NCBI GenBank assembly: GCA_015680685.1
Contig: MNCI01029535.1
Coordinates: forward strand, 79,509-140,646
Direction of reading: 5' to 3'
Length of the DNA: 61,138 bases
Source: Gnetum montanum
Lineage: Eukaryota > Streptophyta > Gnetopsida > Gnetales > Gnetaceae
Position numbers and translations under genes: made by a program. The notes under the pieces are model-generated. The model worked only from the letters and a program-made list of their open reading frames with translations. It was not told the origin of the DNA and ran no database searches. Of this stretch, positions 32,756-45,019 are shown one piece after another. Every line of letters begins with the position of its first letter. Positions within the stretch are counted from its first letter, which is position 1.

Positions 32756-35571
32756 TGTTGGCGATCGTTTGGGATGCGATCACCAACGAGTGTCCTCGAA
32801 TAGGATTTAGGTGCCTGCTGGTCTCTGGCAACACCAAGGCCTAGATACCTCCAAATAAACTTAGTAGTTAATGTGAGTATGTGTATATACTGTTGCGGCA
32901 TGCGGTTGTGAGAAATGCAATGATTGCGTTGTGTGTAAACTACAAATGACTTACTTTAAAGAGATTCAGCCAACTTTGCCAAGTACTGTGAGTTGTTGAA
33001 AGTTTCCTATTTTGTTCAATTGCATAGTCTACGGGGTCCTTATAATACCTACTTGTAACAAATAAAATTTTCCAAAAACATTTGATCACAACTCCGCAAT
33101 CTACTCCTAATTTTCCCTAGAGAAAGAGATAGTTCCACAAGAAAACTAGAAATAGAGCAAGATTCGATGGAAATAGACAAAAAAGAAAGAAAGCAGATTT
33201 GTGTAGATCTCAAATATTTCAACAAGGTAAAATGACACAAGTACACCCTTCGTAATAAAGCTATCCCAAATTCAATATCTACGAATTGTTCAAACTTCCA
33301 AGGCTCAAACAAGTAATTTCTTCAAGACAATCCTACTATACTACCAAAAATTGCTGCGTAAACTACCACGTACGAGACTCCATTTTGACTAGATAATAGC
33401 TGTCAATGATTGCATTCAAATAGAACCTTTAAATGACTTGACAATTTTTGATTGAAATACCATGGAAATTCACTTTAAAGATAAAAAGAAGCTATTTTGG
33501 TCCCATCAAAATACCAAAGATTTTCTGAACCCTCTCGTCTACTGAATTGTTCAACGGCATGACTACAAGCAGAGGCTCTCTTACAACAATCCCAATAGCA
33601 GTTCCCACATGTTGCACAATAACAAAATTTACTACTAAAATGCTCTTAAGACTTTTAAACACAAGCGCTTCTATGGAAAAATTTTAATAGAAATTTCTAT
33701 CGGGCAACAAGAACAGTAAGAGCAATCTAAAAATCCAAAAATTACTTGCCAAGGATGATACTATCTAAACCACTAGCTAAAAAATTTAAACAAAACAAAA
33801 ATAAAACATAACTCATAGGACTATGACAAAAAGGCTGAAATCTTTCCTTTAGCAAGCCATCTTACAAGCAATCATCTTTACAAATCTTCCAAGATCCCAA
33901 GTGTGATGTGTGAGACCCCAAGTGATGATCCCCCTTGACCCTTGAAGCCTTTTTATAGGGTTCAAAGGTAGGTAGGGAAGTTACATATTCAAAAATATCT
34001 CACCTAACTTCTCTCCCATGTAACTTGGCCAACCAATTAGGAGATTGCTTGCCCAACAAGTTAGGTAAGTTACAACAATTTTGGGTGGTTTCAACCACCA
34101 AAGAGATAAAAATGCTGCATCTGACACGTGTCCCGTTTAGTTGACAAGTGGCCTTTTTAATGGTTACAAACATCATGGATTAAGGCTAGGAAGTTACAAC
34201 TTCCACATAAAGTTACAATTATATAAATAAAAGCTATAGTTGGAAATGTCCACAAATCCCCCTTTTTATAAAATAGCTATACATATAACTTTATATATGT
34301 ATATTTAGGAACAACATAAAGGTCAATAAATAGAATTTGATCATCTATCTCCCCTTGGCCATGCTGCAGAATAATTTGGAGAGGCTTGTGCGGCCTCCTT
34401 TACTAGCAATTAGATGAAAGTCCCTCTTCATTCCCACATATTTGGCATATTTCTGATAAACTGGAGCTTCATTCCCTCGAATAACTGCATCATGAGCATC
34501 GATCTCTTATCTGAACTCATTTTCAGAAGGTTTCATAATGTTTTGTTGTGGCATTTATTGGCTCCTAATTGTGGAATTCTCTTTGCTCAAGCCTGAAATC
34601 ATTTCTTCTCATGCATTTCCCACACGGCGTCAGAAACCATGAAGATCGGTGCAGCGGTGGGGGACTCGCTCCAGACTCAACAACACTAGATCGCGGCCGC
34701 AGCCAGGCAGAGATGAATGTTTTTTATATGGCAGACATCGGTAGAGTCCTCTGTACCCATTTTCATGACTACTGTGGCCACGTGTTTCTGTCAGTATAAA
34801 TAATGTCTATCAGTATAAATAACGTTGTGCTGGTGCCGCTACCACCCTCTCCGTCATCACCATCTATCCTCCACTCGCGCACAGTCCTCCTTCATCGGTT
34901 TTGGTGTCGACATAGGCGCTGGCTCTAGCAGCGGTGGTGGCAACAAGATGATCTTCAGCATAGGAGCTCTTTGGCAAGGGTTTCAAGGGTTTTTGGTCGA
35001 TTCTAGAATTGGTTCCCATTTAGTTGGCTGCACTGATTTCTGTCGTTGATCTCCATTTGGGTCTTCCCTGTTTATGTCTCTGGAATGAAGGGTGTGGTAG
35101 CAGCGATGTTATGTGTAGCCGTGGTGGTGACTGAAGTGCAGGTGGCGGCGGTGGATCGGTTCCATGTCTTGCGGTAGAAAGATTTAAATTTTGGATTTTA
35201 GCACCAATGTATGTGCCTGGATAAGTTAAGGTTTTGGTAGTGTTCATGATTCTAGGCTCATTTTTGTCCAAATGCCAACAAGGGATGAAATCCCATAGAA
35301 TCGTATGATTTTTGCATATGGGCAACATGGTCCTTGGAAGGAGGCTCTACAACTTTTGTGTATTGGTTGGTTCAAGGATGCAAGTTGAACAAGGCCTCTA
35401 AGATTTTGACCATGCCTTTGTGGATGTGAACCAATTAGCAAAAGCTTGTCTTAATCGACATGGTAGACTTCAAGGTGAAGAAACAAAATCTCAACAATCT
35501 CTTTTAAATTTTTCAAAAATCACCATAACCTTATAAAGCCTGTTCCATTGAATGGCCAAAATGTGCCAACA
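32756..35571 (-). mobile_element. LTR-like insertion (solo LTR or small non-autonomous element), TSD AAAGC
   Basis: The ends are TGTTGGCGATCG and ...GTGCCAACA, giving a 7-bp terminal inverted repeat (TGTTGGC/GCCAACA). It is flanked by exact 5-bp AAAGC and splits a LINE ORF. The left 130 bp resemble the U5 end of gypsy C's LTR at 24377, so minus orientation is likely; a minus-strand ccctataaaaagg lies at 33948-33960. At 2.8 kb it is long for one LTR. It may be a solo LTR of a large gypsy element or an LTR carrying foreign DNA (see 34600-35165). It keeps many CpGs, so it is probably among the youngest insertions here. Confidence 0.75.
34600..35165 (+). other. GC-rich, CpG-retaining segment with promoter-like signals
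   Basis: Base composition changes sharply from the surroundings (gcggccgcagccaggcag, ggtggcggcggtgg). On the plus strand a CACGTG G-box (34779-34784) is followed by two TATAAATAA boxes (34795-34803, 34814-34822) in a 19-bp direct repeat, then a C/T-rich leader-like run. Frames of 74-102 aa exist on both strands, but none shows a known domain. It may be captured host promoter/leader DNA or simply U3. Confidence 0.45.
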
Positions 35572-35576
35572 AAAGC

Positions 35577-37105
35577 AATAATTGAAGGAGGGATGGCTAA
35601 AGAAAAGAGACTATAGCCTAGCATATTTTCACATGGATGCTAGTAGATGAAACTAAAAACAGTATATGATCAAATTCTCTTCAAATGTCTAGATAGATCG
35701 TTAGATCGTAGTAGAGTATTTTGGTAACTTGTATAGTTGGAATGAAAATGTGGATCCTAGTCTCTTGGAAGGAATGATCCCATACATGATAACCCTAAAG
35801 GATAATGAATTTCTTTAGATGGTGTTTCCTAAAGAGAAAATAAGATTGGTGATCAAGAAAATGCTAAATCAAAAAACCTTAAGGCTGAATCCCTAGAATT
35901 TTGAATTTTTAAAACATTTTTGGTATATCATTGGAGAGATTTGAAGGGTTTTACTAGGAAACATTTAAATATGGTACTTTTTCTAAGGATTTAAACAATA
36001 CTTATATTATCATGATTCCTAAAAAAGAATTAGTGTAGTCTCTAGGGAATTGCCATTCAATTAGTATTTGTAATAATTTGTATAAAATTTATTTCAAGAT
36101 CTTGATTACCTATCTCAAGCCTATGCTTCTAAGAATTATTGAGAAAGACTAGTTAGTATACATTCTAGAGAGAAATATTATTGATAATATTAGTGTTTCT
36201 AATAATGCCTTACATTTGGCACACACCTGTAATCAGGAAATTTGTTTTCTTAAGCTTGACCCTATTAAGGCTTAGCATAAAGTGGACTGAAATGTCTTTC
36301 TTTTCACCATTTGAGGTTTGGGGTTTAGTAGTTGGTTTTGTGACATGATTTAATACATGGTATCTATGGTCAGATTTTAAATCTCCCTACATGAAAAGAT
36401 CTTTTCCAATTCTATCCTAGAAGAGGGATTAGATAGGGAGATTCCTTGTCACTATACTTATTTTGATCATTGTAGATAATCTTTCTCAATAGGTTAGGAA
36501 GAACCAAGTGTTTTTTTCCTTTCCTTTTTAGATGATACTATGATTTTTTCCTAGCTTTAGGCCTTGAGGTAAGGAAGATTAAATAGGTGTTGGAAGAAAT
36601 GTTTTGGTCTATGAGATTAAAAGTTAACTAGTAAAAGAAAGAGTTGTTTCATCTAGAATACCTAGGTAGAAGGTTTAGTTACATAAAATGCATGTTTGGC
36701 TATGTAGTAGGTTCTTTTCTAGATACCTATTTATGACAACTACGTTTTTTGAAAGTATATCAAGTGGAAGCTAGGATGGTGTTCTTGCTAAGATTCACAA
36801 ATGATTGGTTGCTTGGTAAGATATATTCTTGTCTTCTTCAGGTAAGCTAATCTTGGTCAAATATGTTCTCTCCTACATTTTTTTACATATTACTCTTGTG
36901 TTCAACCCCCAACCCACTGTGTAAATTAGATTAATCAAATTATTCACAACTTCATTTGGTCTAGGAAAGAACACTAGTACTAATGCCATTTTGGGATCTT
37001 GAGAGAAGATGGTTGTGCCTTTCCATGCATGTGAATGTGGGCTTAGGGATTTTGATAATCATGCCTTAATTTTGGTGGTGAACCTTCTTGAGTTGAGATG
37101 AGCAT
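35577..37105 (+). pseudogene. L1-type LINE ORF2, reverse transcriptase half
   Basis: After the AAAGC duplication the plus strand gives WLKKRDYSLAYFHMDASR (family W-L-K-E-G-D-R-N-T..F-F-H). Then comes DLNNTYIIMIPKKELV near 35990-36035, ISICNNLYKIYFKIL near 36060, EICFLKLDPIKA near 36240-36275 and the catalytic FLDDTMIF near 36525-36550. These are the L1 RT blocks in order. The C-terminal region (MPFWDLERRW.., LGIFDNHALI) runs to about 37090. Stops are frequent. The element is cut at about 37105 by sequence of element E, so its 3' UTR and poly(A) are not seen. Confidence 0.85.
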
Positions 37106-37109
37106 TAAT

Positions 37110-37264
37110 TTTTATAGGTGTAATAGTGAAACTAGTTATTATGCAAAACATTGAATTTTAGAAAACTCAAAAATAATTTTTGTTTTGTCAAATATGCTAC
37201 ATAACAAGGTAAAAATAGGTATAGAAATGTTTTTGCAAAAATTCTTTGAAAAAATAAGTTAGGC
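37110..37264 (-). mobile_element. Leader fragment of an E-family element left of the shared LTR
   Basis: This matches 47850-48005 (ataggtgtaatagtgaaa... against gtaggtgtaatggtaaaa...), that is, the leader just inside the primer-binding site. A true 3' LTR would not be followed by leader sequence, so this LTR also served as a 5' LTR of a neighbouring copy whose remainder is gone. Confidence 0.75.
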
Positions 37265-37286
37265 AGAGGCCCTCCTTCTAGCACTA
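37265..37286 (-). promoter_or_regulatory. Primer-binding-site motif, left E LTR
   Basis: Minus-strand tagtgctagaaggagggcc lies six bases from the LTR end. It matches the motif at C, at the right E LTR and at F. Confidence 0.65.
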
Positions 37287-37292
37287 GAAAAT

Positions 37293-38405
37293 TGTAATGA
37301 TGGAAAAAAATTGGGGCTATAAAATTAAGAGAATCCATACATATAGTTTTAACTCTAAGATCCATAGGCCTTGAAAGGATTTGAGGCATCTTAGGTAGTC
37401 TTATCAATCACCTAAGGACTTATAAAATCGAATTCCATATGTAATAAACAAGAAAAAATGAAGCTTATGAAATAAGGATTTAGCATTGAATTGAGAATAG
37501 AGAAAGATGTATGAAATGTGCAAAAATATGGCCAAAATAACTACAAAACCTTGTATTAAATATTGTAAAATATTATAAATAAATAGGTTTAGAGAATATC
37601 GATTGGAGGACTTTAAAAGCTTAAGAATACAAAAATAGCATTGAAATCTAGTGCAAGAGGCATGGTGTGTTTTGCACTAGATTTGCACTGATCTCTTGAT
37701 TGATCTATGCTATAAAAAATGTTGCTGCAAGTCTTTTCTGCTCTTAGTGATCTACGTTGAAAAGGCTACAAAAGGTTGTGAAGTCTACACTAATATCTCC
37801 ATTCATTACTAAAACAAAGTCTCTCTTTTTGTTAGAAAATGCTCTTTTCTATGTGTCAAAAATATTTACTAAAAAGTCCTAAGAATGGTATTGAGTTTGG
37901 TATAAATAGGCCTTGAATTTGCTATTTTAGTGTCATATGTTTGCTATAAAAAGTCCTAAGAATGGTATTGAATTTGCTATGTTTTCATATGCTTTCTAAG
38001 CCATTACGTGGTGTTTTTGGACCATTTTCATGGTAAAAAAGTGTAGCATATGGATCACCAAAGTTTTTGATGTTTTCTATCTTGTTTGGTAGCTTTTTTG
38101 GACTATTTTGATCCAAAATTGTAGCATATGGGCTACTAGCGTTTTTGACTTTTTGTGCCAAATTTGGTAGTGTTTTTGGCCTTTTAGCTTTTGTACACTG
38201 GCATAATAAAATTCATAGCATGGAATCCATGAATTTCATTTTACATATTGAAAATAGTCCAAAATTCTGTTAACATAAGGTCATGAGATATCATGAATGG
38301 AAATCAAGGCATTTGTGTTTGCTCTTAAATCCAATCAAAGTACATGACAAGAATTTAGCTACCATGCTTCTTATTTGTAACATGAATTTTCCATGAGTTG
38401 TTTCA
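37293..38405 (-). mobile_element. Left LTR of element E
   Basis: On the minus strand it starts TGAAACAACTCATGG, after a polypurine-like acaaagaggatccaa, and ends ...CATTACA next to the primer-binding motif. The partner is 48025-49083, by eye well matched throughout. The start is also shared with F's LTR (TGAAACACCATGAAAA). A TATTTATA core (minus; plus-strand tataaatagg at about 37901) is kept in both E LTRs. A segment of about 30 bp, aaaaagtcctaagaatggtatt, is duplicated here (near 37873 and 37948) but single in the right LTR. Confidence 0.8.
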
Positions 38406-39339
38406 TTGGATCCTCTTTGTTGATGTTTTTAGGATTGATATGAGAGACATCAATAAAGAATGGAAAATACCACCATGGGTTCATCACCAATAATCCCTCT
38501 CCACACTTGATTCTATAGTTGTCGAATCATGCCAAGGAGTGCTTGTGATAGTGAAATAAGGTTGAAGTGGGATGTCAAGGATTTGGGGTGAGATAATGAT
38601 TACATTGGCTATGTGAATAGTCATATTAGACTAATAAAGAATTCCAAATGTATTAACATCATTACTATGGCATAGTGACATGTTTGTTAGCTAGTGAGGT
38701 CTTCATGCTTCATCCTTAATGTTGATTTGTTACTTAGGCTTTGAATTATGAGAAATTACTACTTTGATTTTGGTTACTTTGACTACTCAAATTATTTTCT
38801 TAGAGCCATTATTTTTGTTTAACTTTAGGCCACATTGGCCTCTTAACTTTCTTGACATTTTCTCCCTCTTTTTTTTTGTGGGAGTGAAACCTACAAACAA
38901 AGGCCAACAACACTAAAAGTAAACATGTCAATGTTAGAAGTAATAAGGATCATATGATGGCTTTGATATTACCTTGAAAGATTTTGATAATGTCTTGAGA
39001 AAACTACAGTTCTACTGAGGAGCTTGGTGCTAAAGTTTTCTTCTCACCATTATGGATTGAAATGGAAAATTTGACTGAGGAATCCTCATGATGTTTCTAG
39101 CCTCAAGGTCAAGAGAAATTAGGTCATGTAAGAGCATTAAGGCTATATGGTCAAAAGGCTTACAAGCTAATATTTTAGGCATTCAAGGTTAACTTGATGA
39201 ACAACATCACCAAAAGGATTTACTTATGCTCCAAGGCTAGCCAAGTTGCTTTCTCATCTTTTTAGCTGAATCGTGCATGTCAACATAGGCATATTAATTG
39301 GCATCTACATGATATACTTTTATTAAAAAAAGTTAAAAC

Positions 39340-39780
39340 AATGCAAAATAATAAATAATAGAGCACAAAAAAGAAAAAGAAAATCAAAATGAAGTAAAAT
39401 ATGGCTAAATAGGGCAAAATAATGTAAAATAAGGCTTAAAGGAAGTAGATTGATGTGAAACAAGGTAGAATGAGGGCCAAATGATGTTGAATGATGCATA
39501 ATAAGGTTAAATAAGGGTCAAATGAGGTCAAAATAATGAAAAATGATGTAAAATGAGGTTGAATAAGGTCTAAATGATGCCAAATGATGTCAAAACGAAA
39601 TAACATAAAATGATGCTAAATGATATTGAATGATGTGAAAATAATGCAAAATGATGTCAAATGATATAAAATGATGTTGAAATGATCTAAAATGGTATCA
39701 ATTGAGGCTGAATGAGATCAAACAAGATCAAATGACCTTAAATGGGTAAAAAATGATATTAAATAATAATGATTTGTTAT
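39340..39780. repeat. 'aaatgatgtcaa' minisatellite-like array in E
   Basis: Short units of about 11-13 bp (aaatgatgtca, aaataaggtca, aaatgaggttga) run almost without break. The same array is present at 50080-50420 and, in the opposite orientation, in F at about 58880-59290 (catttgacc..). Confidence 0.8.
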
Positions 39781-39889
39781 TTAGTTTATTTTATGATCAA
39801 AATATTCAAAAACCTAAAGAAAATAGGTTGTAAAAGGTAAAAATAATGGGTTTTTGTCGTCACAGTAGTTAAAAAGGCCAAAAATTTGT

Positions 39890-40860
39890 ATTTCTAGCAT
39901 GTGGGGGCTATTTTGGTAGCTTGTGAAAATCATGTGACATATTCATAGCATATGGGGCTTAAATTCCTAGCGTGTGGGTACTATTTGACACATCGACAAC
40001 ATATGGAGCTTAAATTTCTAGCATATGGGAACTCTAGGATGGATCCCTAGCATGTGGAACCTAGTTTGATAGATCTTGAGCATTCTAGACTAATCCTTTA
40101 GCATGTGGAAGATAGTGGGATAGCTTATGACCACTTTGGATCAAATATTTAGTATGTGGAACCCACTTTGGTAGTGTGTGGGCATCATGGAATATAACCT
40201 TAGCATTTGAGACCTAGTGGGTAGTGTGTGAGCACCTTGGAACATATACATAGTATGTGGGACCTAGATTAGTAGCTTGTGAAGACTTTTGATTAAGTTT
40301 GTGGCTTGCTTGGCTTGGTATGTTAGTGTATGAGTAGTATGTGATAGACTCATGGCTTGTTTGACCATCATGAGTAGCGTATGAGTAATATTGACCATGT
40401 CAATAATTGGTCTATGTCTCACATACTATTGTAGCATGTGAGCAGCATATGAAAGTTAGATGTGGTAGCTTGTGAGCATTGTTTGTATCTTACACATTGC
40501 CTTATATGCTAGATAATGTATGAGCAATTTTAACCATGTAAATAATTAGTTTATGTCTCACACATTGTCCCATAGTCTATTGTAGCATGTGAGTAGTGTA
40601 TGGAGTTAATTTCCCAATAAATTTTCCAACCACAATGTATGAGGTTCTTACTAATTTTTTATAGGTTTTGCAAGCCCCACTAGGTAGTGTATAAGACTAG
40701 ATGGATAGTGTGTGGGTTAAAGGAACTTAATCTGACAATAAAATGTTAGTGTATATGGTTAATTTTTGAAATAATTTTCCATTCCAACATGTAGAACCTA
40801 AGATATTCTAGCTTGTGGTATGTGGGATCCTCTTATGGTCAAAATTGACTTGATCGATGT
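39890..40860. repeat. 'agcatgtgg(ga)cc / gtagcgtgtgagca' repeat field in E
   Basis: About twenty diverged units built on ctagcatgtgggacctag and gtagtgtgtgagcac recur every 30-60 bp. Similar words occur again at 42360-42550 and in the leader at 47200-47560. Confidence 0.65.
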
Positions 40861-43393
40861 TGTACAAGGCTTGGAACCTAAAATCTTAGCCAAAACATAG
40901 TTTATGAGATTAATTTACTCTATTTCTTCTCCCTAGCATGTAAAATTTTTTAATGTCTTTTTCCCATGCCTTGTACGACCCATTTAGCACCAAAATTGGT
41001 AATGATTACAATGTTTGGGCTAGGAAAGTTAAATATTTTAAGAGAAACTAGCGTATGGAGCTTATTTCTTTGCTAATTTTCCAATCATATGTGGAGGGTA
41101 TTTCTTGGTGTATAATGAGTTTTATATGTAGTGTGTGGACCTTTTGAGAGGATTTTAATACCAAAACCTAGCATTGACAGCTAATTTCCTAGCTAATTTT
41201 CCATTTGCAACATGTGGGAGCTAGATTTGTGATCATAAACTCATTCTCATAACATATTCTAATAATTTTTGCTTTTACCTATCTTCTATTCCCAATGTGT
41301 TGCAACAAACCTAAGGATTTTTAGCTTCTTTGTATAGTAGTTAGAGGTAAAACTATTTGAATTTGGCAACCATGATGAAAAAGACGGGATTGACAAGCTA
41401 AAACCCAAGATTGGAGGAGGTAGAGGAGGCTATACGAATCATATCAAGGCTTTCAAATCCATCTTTAGGGAAGGGACATTTGTCAATGGTTTCCAAGTAC
41501 TAGTTTTCCATCATTTTCTCTATTTTTTGACCAAATTGTAGAAATGTTTTTCCACTTCTAGGCTTGTTTCGGTAGATATTTTGGCATTGAATTGTGTTGA
41601 ATCTAGGATTTAGTCATTCTGACTATCATGGGGCTAAGATTTGGGATTTTGGAATTTTTTTGGTGAAGATAGGGGTTTCTTTCCAAGCGTATATGTAGTG
41701 TTGATGCCTATTTTTTTGCTTATTTTGATGAACTTTTGAGATTTTTTCTAGCTTGCATGTAATGAGATTTTTGAGTTATGACTACATAGGATTTTTGTTG
41801 AAGGTCTTTTAGTGATCCTAAAGGTGGAATTATAATTTTTAGATTTTTTATTACAACTTATTTTGATTTTTCTGAACCCAATGTGCAACATCTTGTCTTG
41901 TTTTCTGAGATTTTTGCAATTTTTTCATGGCTGAACTAGTAGTCTTGGTGAGGTTTTGACCACATATGATTAGCATCTTAGGTTCTTGGGAAGGCTAGGT
42001 ACATTGATGAAGAATCCTAGACCATGTTTGAATTGTTATAATTTTTTATAATTTTTATGGATTTTTCTGTAATTAGTGAATTGCAAACTAGGGTTTTTTT
42101 CTAGTCTGAGTTTGATAAAAATTTAAATTTTCTAGCACTTGTAAGTGTAACTTTGTTAGTAAATTTGGGTTCTTTTAGTCATGTTCTTTGCATTTTTGTT
42201 TTAAAGTAAATTTTTAAAATTTTTTCTAGATCTATGGGTTTGAACAAGTTAATTTCTTGCTTAGATGTAGAGTTTTGGATTTTCTTTGTAGCTAGTATTA
42301 ACAACATCTGAGTGCTTGAGCTTGAATTTTGGAATTGTGGGGATTTTTCCCAATTTCATAGCCAATGTGTGAGTATCTAGGCTTTGCAATAGTAGCACAT
42401 GACACTCCCTGGCATGATGGGGTAGTGTATGAGGCATTTTTGATTTTTTGTGGTGATGAAAGGGTAGTATGTGAGCTCTTAGAATCGAAAATCCATAACA
42501 TTTTTGACCTATTTTCCTTTATTCCTAGCATTGGTGATTTTTCTAGCATGTAACTTTAAGAATCTTGGTTTCCCTAGGTCCAACAATGTTAATTTTGGTC
42601 ATTGGTTTCAAGTAATTTTCATTGTCATGAGGTTTCCATTTTTAATGATAAATGTTTACTAAAATGGCTAACTTAGTTAAATTTTTTTCTTGGCTTTTAA
42701 GCTTTATATCAAGTGTAATATTAGTCATATTCATGAATTTTGTCTAGCTTATAATTTTGTTTCCTTGTCAAAATTGTTAATTTTTTATGTTCTATTAGTT
42801 TTAAGATCATTTCATGCTTTAATGGTTACATTTATGGCTATTCTTGTCACTAATTAGTGCATGTTTTTATTGTCCACAGGTCCTAGTCTATGATGGTGAT
42901 TGGCTCGATGACATTCCTCATTCCCATTTTTTGATCAAATCTTTTGATGTTGATAATGTGTTATGCTATTAATCTTAAGTATTATGGTTGTTGGATAGTT
43001 GCTACATTTATGAATTCAAAGATTGTGTATCATCTATTTTCTATTACACTATGTAACTATGGCTATGGTTATAGCCTACTTGGCTATGTTTCACTTAATT
43101 ATTTTTTAATTTTCACTAGTTTAACACCACTCTCTAGGTACAATTTTTTCTATTATTTTTGATGTTTTGTAGTTTCCTATGTTTTATATTTTTATGTAAA
43201 AAGTTTTCAAGTTAAAATAGTGATAAAAGGTAAGGACACAAAGTAAAAGTATTTGGTGGAATAGAAAAAAAAGAAAATTGTAAAACTAGACATAAACATG
43301 AAAGAAAAGATTACAAACGATATTATTAAGTAAATAGGCCACTTATAAACACAAGGAAAGGAAGTAGAGGCTATTTTATGGTACCCATTTTAG

Positions 43394-43500
43394 GTCCTTG
43401 TAGGTCATGGCTTCACTAGTTTTAGGCCCTACTAGGCCATTAGTTTTAAGCCCTCCTAGGCCATGGTCTAATCAATTTTAGGCCCTAGTAGGTCATGATA
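43394..43500. repeat. 'ttttaggccctactaggccat' minisatellite in E
   Basis: Four units of about 30 bp, such as ttttaggccctactaggccat and ttttaagccctcctaggccat. The same minisatellite sits just after the protease in F (57740-57880) and again at 59105-59155 and 59840-59985. Confidence 0.8.
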
Positions 43501-43859
43501 TTAGTTTTCTAGCAAGTAAGGAATAACCTTGAGAGAAAACACAAAAATAAAATAAACACAAAAGCATGATATAGGGCTAAAAGAGTAAATAAATGTTCAT
43601 TAATAAAAGAAATGATAAGATGCTTATTGTGTATTTGTTATTTGATCGTTGATATATCAAGGAGTGCCTTTTATACAATTTTATCCTCATCATCCTTGTT
43701 GTTCGATATGGTAAGTGACAAACATTCTTGTTGATTATCAAATGTTGTAGCATTGGCAATTTTAGCATTGTTGTTGTTGTTACTGTTGGCCTCAACTTGG
43801 GTGCAGTAGTTTCTTCTTAAAGCTCCACTTCTAAATCCAATTCAATGTTGACCTTGTTT

Positions 43860-44350
43860 AAAGATGGTTGAAACATATTGTCCCTGAAAATCATAATTTC
43901 AGCATCCTCATATGGTAGCTGAATCTCCTAGTGTATAGGAGATGAGATTGCTTGAAGCTTAACTAACCATGATCTTCCTAGGATCAAGTTGAGACCAGGT
44001 GTTTTCTCAACCACTAGGAAGTTCGTGGATGTGAGGAATTATTTCCTAGCTACAAAATCCAAGGAAATGGATGATCCTATTGCTAGCTATGATCCATTGA
44101 ATGACTTAAGCATGTAGGTAGCCTACTTTCTCAACAATGGTAAATGGTATCACATTATTTGTTGCTTCGTCATCTACATCACATATGGTAATGAGAAGAG
44201 AAATAGATAGTACTTCTCTATTTCATGGATTAATTTTCACTTCATTGTCATGAAATGTGAATGTAGTTCAATGTTTTTTTTCTTTATGATGAGTTTACTT
44301 AATAATAGAATGAATGGATTCTTTGTTGGTAGGCATGTCTGCACTCATGA
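43860..44350 (-). pseudogene. Aspartic protease of element E
   Basis: The minus strand gives FLVVEKTPGLNLILGRSWL then EIQLPYEDAEI at about 43880-44010, matching the C-terminal half of retrotransposon proteases (L-G-R-x-W-L). It matches F's protease nearly residue for residue. The active-site half, further right, is too broken to read with confidence. It would mature gag. Sequence to its left is non-coding, with no RT following. Confidence 0.7.
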
Positions 44351-45019
44351 GAATAGAGGTCAACATTTGATCTAACATATTTCTATGAGTAGGGAGTGTC
44401 ATGATTAGGTTGTATAGGTTCAATGATATGTGTTTTTAGGGACCATTTAGCTTGTTTCATTGTTGTGAAGAAATTATTTTCCTTGGAATGTAATATTTTA
44501 GCCTTGGTAGTTTTAATTTCTTCCACTCCTTCTAGAATTTTTAACTTATGTTTTATCATGTGTTGCTTGGGTCCCTTGCTTATACTTGGTTTGTGATTCT
44601 CTCTTGCTTGACTTGTTGATATAATTTAAGCAATGGAGTTTACAAGTGGAGCTAGCCTTGGTGTAGGCTTTGATGGATCAATTTGTTTTCAACACTTTTA
44701 TTATTGGCCAACTTCAATTGGCTTGGTTATTTTATTGGTGATAGGTTATTTTCATTACTATTGTAGCATGTGATTTCTTGTTACTTGGTGATGACATTAT
44801 TAAGGTATTGGCCACCATAGGTGAACATTGATCATGGGCTATTACAAGTTTGCTTGTGGATGGTGGAGGCACTTAAATGAAAAATTATTTTCTAGCTTTA
44901 GAAGGATTGATAATGATTTTTTTGGATTGTTATATTGTTGCCATTGAAGATGAAACATGTATGAAAAAAGACTCCTTGGAAGTTGGAGGTGGTGATACTT
45001 GTATGATAAAGGGTATTCT

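Larger units (their letters stand above)
38406..43390 (-). mobile_element. Long non-coding 3' internal region of element E
   Basis: There is no RT, RNase H or integrase motif on either strand between the protease and the 3' LTR. The region is about 5 kb and contains three minisatellite-like blocks (39340-39780, 39890-40860, 43394-43500). Segments 38406-39330 and 42900-43200 are recognisably homologous to F's 59340-60927 and about 57950-58260, in the same order relative to the LTR. This shows a shared family structure rather than random deletion. Confidence 0.7.

Noticed and set aside
34243-34270. TGTCCACA followed by a pyrimidine run as an LTR end plus polypurine tract at 34254
   Set aside because: Kept only as an alternative. 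The TSD AAAGC and the inverted ends place the insertion boundary at 35571, and LINE coding resumes only there.
35020-35328. 102-aa minus-strand ORF with a Pro-rich run
   Set aside because: It comes from the GC-rich block, has no known motif and no homologous text nearby. GC-rich DNA gives long chance frames.
39340-39780. Regular short repeats considered as a CRISPR array
   Set aside because: Units of 11-13 bp without constant-length unique spacers, inside a plant retrotransposon; no cas genes.
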